From positions 52,591 to 116,590 of the forward strand of contig JACJNZ010000079.1 in NCBI GenBank assembly GCA_014695325.1: a stretch of 64,000 nt of DNA. The letters run 5' to 3'. The notes under the pieces are model-generated. The model saw nothing but the letters and a program-made list of their open reading frames with translations. It did not search any database and was not told the origin of the DNA. The stretch is from Cyanobacteria bacterium FACHB-502 (GTDB lineage: Bacteria; Cyanobacteriota; Cyanobacteriia; Elainellales; Elainellaceae). Each line of letters opens with the position of its first letter. Position 1 is the stretch's first letter. Both the position numbers and the translations under genes were made by a program. Of the stretch, positions 60,615 to 64,000 are shown one piece after another.

Positions 60615-61088
60615 CTTTCCCTCCTGACTCGGTGCAGACAACCTTAATCTGTGAATGCATCTATGGTAAAAACCTCACGCTGCGTCAGGGTCAAGGGGTG
60701 AAGCAAAAAATTTTTAAATTGCTCGTATAAGTTGATTGATTGCCAACCGCCCTGCAATCACAACAGCAATTACTCGTCCACTCTCCTCCTTTAGATGTAG
60801 AGAATGACCTTGCCGCATAGCTATACTACAATGTACTACAAAATACGGATTCCACCATTGGCAGCTTTGACGATCGGGCTGAAATAGCCCAGGAGGTTGG
60901 TGCTGAAGCCAGGATTACCAGTACGGTATCACCAGGCGACCGGGAAAGATATACACCAAAAACAAAGGCAAATTACTTTCTGGAGCAGCGTTTGCTCACT
61001 TAAAAGGTGTAGAAAGAAGGGCAATCCATTGCCGCTCCGGATGATGGTTGGCTGCTCCATTGCTAGACAAACTTTTAATCTGTATCTG
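60615..61088. other. Divergent intergenic region MerR/MFS
   Basis: Contains the MerR-type promoter (60663-60694) and, nearer the MFS gene, an imperfect ATACTACAATGTACTACAAA direct repeat near 60823. The MFS start is uncertain within it. Confidence 0.4.
60663..60694 (-). promoter_or_regulatory. MerR-type promoter/operator
   Basis: On the minus strand a TTGACC -35 box (60694-60689) is followed by the near-palindrome CCTGACGCAGCGTGAGG (60689-60673) and a TACCAT -10-like box (60668-60663), a spacer of about 20 bp. MerR-family regulators typically bind a dyad inside a stretched 19-20-bp spacer, and this is the MerR gene's own promoter, so autoregulation is likely. Confidence 0.7.
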
Positions 61089-62420
61089 ATGACCAAAACG
61101 TTTTACGCCATCCTAGTCAACTCACTGGTGGCTGCACTCACCAACACCTTTGTCTGGTTTGCAGTCACCTTTTGGGTTTTTCTGCAAACTCAATCGGTAT
61201 TGGCAACCTCAGTAATGGCGGGCGTGTATGTTGGGACGGTTGCCCTCTCTGGATTTTTTCTTGGATCGCTGGTCGATCGCTATCGCAAGAAAACAGCGAT
61301 GCTACTGTCCAGTGTTTGTTCTCTCCTCTTATACCTACTCGCTCAAATCATTTTTAGCTCTACGTCACCCTCTGTTTTTACAGATGTATCCAGCATTCCA
61401 CTGTGGATTTTTATTGTGCTAACCCTCATGGGCGCGATCGCAGGTAATATCCGCACGATCGCCCTGCCAACCCTCGTCACCCTGTTAATTTCTGAAGCAG
61501 AGCGAGATAAAGCCAATGGTCTTGTGGGCACTGCAAATGGTGTGTCATTTCTCATCGCTTCTATTTTCAGCGGATTGGCGATCGGGTTTCTGGGTGTTTA
61601 TTGGATGTTAATTTTTGCGATCGCTCTGACGGTTGCAGTCATTCTGCATCTGCTAGCCCTCCCCATTCCCGAACAAAAGATTATTCATTCAGAACATTAC
61701 ACCCAACACATCGACATTCGTGGCACGATTCGGGCGATCGCGCTCGTTCCCGGATTATTTGGACTAATTTTCTTTAATTGCTTCAACAACTTTCTGGGCG
61801 GTGTCTTCATGTCCCTGATGGATGCCTATGGTCTATCTTTGGTGTCAGTCCAGGTGTGGGGAATTTTGTGGGGACTTTTAAGCCTGGGATTTATTGTGGG
61901 TGGTTTAGTGATTGCCAAACGAGGTTTAGGGGAAAGCCCATTACGAACCCTATTTCTGGCAAATATTGTCATGTGGGTGATTGCCACTGGCTTTACAATC
62001 CAAGCCTCTGTTATATCGTTAGCGGTTGGGATGTTTATTTATCTCTGTCTAATTCCTGTGGTTGAAGCCGCAGAACAAACGATTCTGCAAGCCGTCATTC
62101 CATTGGAACGTCAAGGGCGTGTCTTTGGCTTTGCTCAGAGCATTGAGCAAGCTGCATCCCCTCTTACCGCGTTCATGATTGGACCGATCGCCCAGTTCAT
62201 TTTCATCCCATTTATGACGACAGGGGCAGGTGTGGATCTGATTGGGGACTGGTTTGGCACTGGAGCTAATCGTGGCATTGCACTTCTATTTACACTAACT
62301 GGATTCATTGGGTTAATCGTGACGTTACTGGCAATGCGATCGGATTCCTACCAGAAGTTATCTGCGAATTATCAAAAAAATATCAGCAACATCGCTCCAA
62401 CTCAAAAATTCCCCCTGTAA
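61089..62420 (+). CDS. MFS transporter, drug-efflux type
   Basis: The 443-aa protein (ATG 61089; an in-frame start upstream at 60897 would add 64 residues without membrane character) has 12 membrane segments, with LVNSLVAALTNTFVWFAVTFWVFLQTQSV (TM1) and the loop motif GSLVDRYRKKTAML between TM2 and TM3. It resembles macrolide- or multidrug-type MFS pumps. The next gene starts 1 bp before its stop (TAATG), so they are translated together. Confidence 0.85.
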   Translation: MTKTFYAILVNSLVAALTNTFVWFAVTFWVFLQTQSVLATSVMAGVYVGTVALSGFFLGSLVDRYRKKTAMLLSSVCSLLLYLLAQIIFSSTSPSVFTDVSSIPLWIFIVLTLMGAIAGNIRTIALPTLVTLLISEAERDKANGLVGTANGVSFLIASIFSGLAIGFLGVYWMLIFAIALTVAVILHLLALPIPEQKIIHSEHYTQHIDIRGTIRAIALVPGLFGLIFFNCFNNFLGGVFMSLMDAYGLSLVSVQVWGILWGLLSLGFIVGGLVIAKRGLGESPLRTLFLANIVMWVIATGFTIQASVISLAVGMFIYLCLIPVVEAAEQTILQAVIPLERQGRVFGFAQSIEQAASPLTAFMIGPIAQFIFIPFMTTGAGVDLIGDWFGTGANRGIALLFTLTGFIGLIVTLLAMRSDSYQKLSANYQKNISNIAPTQKFPL

Positions 62421-62935
62421 TGAACTTACGCCCTGCCACCTCTGCTGATTTAGACCTTATGCAACACTGGGATGAACAACTGCATGTGATTGCTTCCGAT
62501 CCAAATGATGATTGGCACTGGGAAATAGAATTGGATCGCACCCCTGATTGGCGAGAACAGTTAATTGCAGAGATCGACGGTCGGGCAATCGGATTTATTC
62601 AGATTATCGATCCAGCACGAGAAGAGAGCCATTACTGGGGAGATGTGGGAGAAAATCTCCGGGCGATCGACATTTGGATTGGCGAGGAAACCGATTTAGG
62701 CAAAGGCTATGGCACCAAAATGATGCAGCTTGCCCTGATCCGCTGTTTCGTTGACCCATTGGTAACGGCGGTCCTTGTTGATCCGCTAGTCAGCAATACT
62801 CGCGTTCATCGCTTTTATGAACGCCTGGGATTCCAATGTGTAGAGCGTCGCCAATTTGGGGACGACGATTGCTTTGTCTATCGTCTAAATCGAGAGAATT
62901 GGCATCCTTCAGAAGAGAAAGAGGTTAATCGATGA
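62420..62935 (+). CDS. GNAT acetyltransferase, AAC(6')-like
   Basis: The 171-aa product has the family's N-terminal LRPATSADLDLMQHWDEQLHV, IDGRAIGFIQIIDPAREESHYWGD, IDIWIGEETDLGKGYGTKMMQLAL (acetyl-CoA loop) and VDPLVSNTRVHRFYERLGFQCVERRQFGDDDCFVYRL. This pattern, with IDIWIGE and DPxxxNxRxxRxYERxGF, is that of aminoglycoside 6'-N-acetyltransferase-like enzymes. Substrate unproven. Overlaps the MFS stop by 1 bp and the next start by 4 bp. Confidence 0.85.
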   Translation: MNLRPATSADLDLMQHWDEQLHVIASDPNDDWHWEIELDRTPDWREQLIAEIDGRAIGFIQIIDPAREESHYWGDVGENLRAIDIWIGEETDLGKGYGTKMMQLALIRCFVDPLVTAVLVDPLVSNTRVHRFYERLGFQCVERRQFGDDDCFVYRLNRENWHPSEEKEVNR

Positions 62936-63219
62936 GTTCTTATGTGCTTGGTTTTCAGGACATTGACAAAGCAAAAATCAAGGTTGTTGGAGGGAAAGGT
63001 GCGAGCTTAGGGGAACTTTCCAGAATCGAAGGAATACACGTACCGGATGGCTTTTGTATCTCGACGATCGCCTTCAAAAGAGTCATTGAGGAAACACCGT
63101 CAATTCACGAATTACTGGATCAGCTATCATTTTTAAAGGTGGATGACCGACATAAAATCCATGAACTTAGCAGTGAGATTCGCAAGGTCATCGAAGGGAT
63201 AGCCATTCCTGAAGGGTAC
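62932..63219 (+). pseudogene. Rifampin phosphotransferase-like gene, truncated after ~96 codons
   Basis: The frame opens in an ATGA overlap with the GNAT gene and encodes YVLGFQDIDKAKIKVVGGKGASLGELSRIEGIHVPDGFCISTIAFKRVI...PSIHELLDQLSFLKVDDRHKIHELSSEIRKVIEGIAIPEG. This is the N-terminal ATP-binding (PPDK_N) start of a rifamycin-inactivating phosphotransferase (Rph, ~860 aa). At about 63219 it passes in frame into an IS6 transposase, so the kinase is lost. It is the third gene of the operon. Confidence 0.85.
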
Positions 63220-63858
63220 TGTCGCTACGCCTTATCCTACCGAGACCTAGAGGAAATGATGCAGGAGCGCGGCATGGGAGTGGATCACTCAACCATTAAC
63301 CGCTGGGTTTTACGGTACGCCCCAGAACTGGACAAACGCATTCGACCGTACCTCAAACCCACGAATGATTCCTGGAGGGTGGACGAGACGTATATCAAAA
63401 TCAGGGGCGTGTGGAAGTATCTGTATCGTGCTGTCGATTCGCAGGGCAATACGCTGGACTTTATGCTCAGTGCCAAACGCGATGGCAAGGCAGCAGCACG
63501 ATTTCTCCATAAAGTGCTCAAGGGTCAGCACACCCAGCTTCCACGGGTGGTTACCGTGGACAAGAATGCCGCTTATCCAGTGGCAATGGAAGCTCTCAAA
63601 GCAGATGAAACGATTGAAAAATAGACCAAATTAAGGCAGAGCAAATATTTGAATAATTTGATTGAGCAAGACCATCGGCACATCAAGCGCATCGTAAAGC
63701 CGATGATGGGATTTAGGACGTTCAATAGTGCAAGAAGAACGTTGAGCGGAATTGAAGCGATGAATATGATCAGAAAAGGACAAGTCAAGGGCATCGTACA
63801 AGGGGATATTGTATCTCAAGTCAGATTTATCGAAGCGATCTTTGAAATTGCTGCTTAA
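63220..63858 (+). pseudogene. IS6-family transposase fragment, fused in frame to the Rph start
   Basis: YCRYALSYRDLEEMMQERGMGVDHSTINRWVLRYAPEL, WRVDETYIKIRGVWKYLYRAVDS and VVTVDKNAAYPVAMEALKADETIEK, then a TAG at 63622-63624, then TKLRQSKYLNNLIEQDHRHIKRIV to EIFEIAA-like end. All three catalytic residues are present (DETY, VDKN, EQDHR), but the N-terminus is missing and one stop interrupts it. The open frame 62932-63624 would give a 230-aa Rph/transposase chimera. Confidence 0.85.
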
Positions 63859-63889
63859 GGAAATGCAAACAATATCGATCGGTTGTTGA
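63220..63889 (+). mobile_element. Truncated IS6-type element, both ends lost
   Basis: The DNA from about 63220 matches the IS6-type element at 55628-56456 from within its transposase gene onwards. The left terminus is missing, and the right end is cut at CGATCGGTTGTTGA by the start of an IS256-type element at 63890. It is older than the IS256 insertion. Confidence 0.8.
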
Positions 63890-64000
63890 GACTGTAAATT
63901 GGATTGTGTCAACGGTCAGAAATGAGATCTAATGAACTACTGAACCTGAGACATGAGTTTTATGACATTTCCCCCTGAACTCCTGGACGAACTGCTCAAA
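63890..64000 (+). mobile_element. IS256-family element, left end, continues beyond the window
   Basis: Starts GACTGTAAATTGGATTGTGT and contains AAATGAGATCTAATGAACTA, like the end at 54688. It lies inside the right end of the IS6 remnant. Confidence 0.8.
63962..64000 (+). CDS. IS256-family transposase, first 13 codons
   Basis: ATG 63962 gives MTFPPELLDELLK up to the window edge, the same as the start of the remnant at 54615 (MTFRPELLDELLK) with one change. The rest lies outside. Confidence 0.75.
   Translation, partial: MTFPPELLDELLK

Noticed and set aside
1..64000. tRNA or rRNA genes
   Set aside because: No cloverleaf with a GTTCGAATC-type T-arm or rRNA-like sequence was noticed on either strand; a tRNAscan run would settle it.

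Overview
The window comes from a cyanobacterium, most likely a filamentous one. The octamer GCGATCGC (HIP1) and its core recur in both coding and intergenic DNA. Many proteins belong to families typical of that phylum: Uma2, Excalibur-domain nucleases, FG-GAP and RTX proteins, and NERD helicases. No rRNA, tRNA or CRISPR array was seen. The DNA is largely accessory: transposons, fragments, pseudogenes and small secreted proteins.

1-22 kb. A broken IS5-type transposase lies at the left edge. It is followed by a nuclease-rich stretch with two staphylococcal-nuclease-like (SNase) genes, an Excalibur mini-protein, a NERD/UvrD-like helicase behind two small overlapping genes, and a GIY-YIG protein. 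A tiny protein family (56-58 aa) occurs on both sides of the first SNase gene, with a decayed copy beside the second. Next come a Phd-type antitoxin/Uma2 pair, an IS701-type element with its 4-bp target duplication, a P-type Ca2+-ATPase divergent from an NTPase-like gene across a palindromic operator, and several small conserved genes.

22-33 kb. After a broken IS5 element there is an array of short genes, each followed by an integron attC-like site (eleven sites, A to K). There is no integrase next to it, so it fits a CALIN (cluster of attC sites lacking an integrase). Cassette cargo includes two methyltransferases, GNAT+HAD, a membrane zinc-ribbon protein, an NTF2-like protein, a threonyl-tRNA synthetase lacking its N-terminal domains, a 2H phosphoesterase, NUDIX and a NIF3-like fragment. 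The synthetase is preceded by two tandem Thr-rich leader peptides. Each leader is followed by a terminator hairpin whose 5' arm can pair with the end of the leader ORF, which reads as a double transcription attenuator.

33-45 kb. A resolvase, a DUF6624 protein, FG-GAP/RTX and propeller/RTX proteins, a frameshifted tyrosine recombinase and a GIY-YIG/SNase operon lie between two copies of a ~110-bp inverted repeat. Outside the right copy, cassette DNA reappears on the minus strand: a GNAT pseudogene, one clear attC site and a two-gene membrane operon.

45-64 kb. IS110 is interrupted by IS1. A minus-strand run then encodes a PPIase-like protein, an FG-GAP protein, a lipase-RTX-VWA protein, a radical SAM/SPASM enzyme and a GT2. 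It is followed by IS256 and IS6 fragments, a regulator/pseudogene region (WYL, SnoaL-like, SDR, MerR) and a resistance-like operon: MFS efflux, GNAT, and a rifampin phosphotransferase gene cut off by an IS6 remnant, which is itself cut by an IS256 element running off the right edge.
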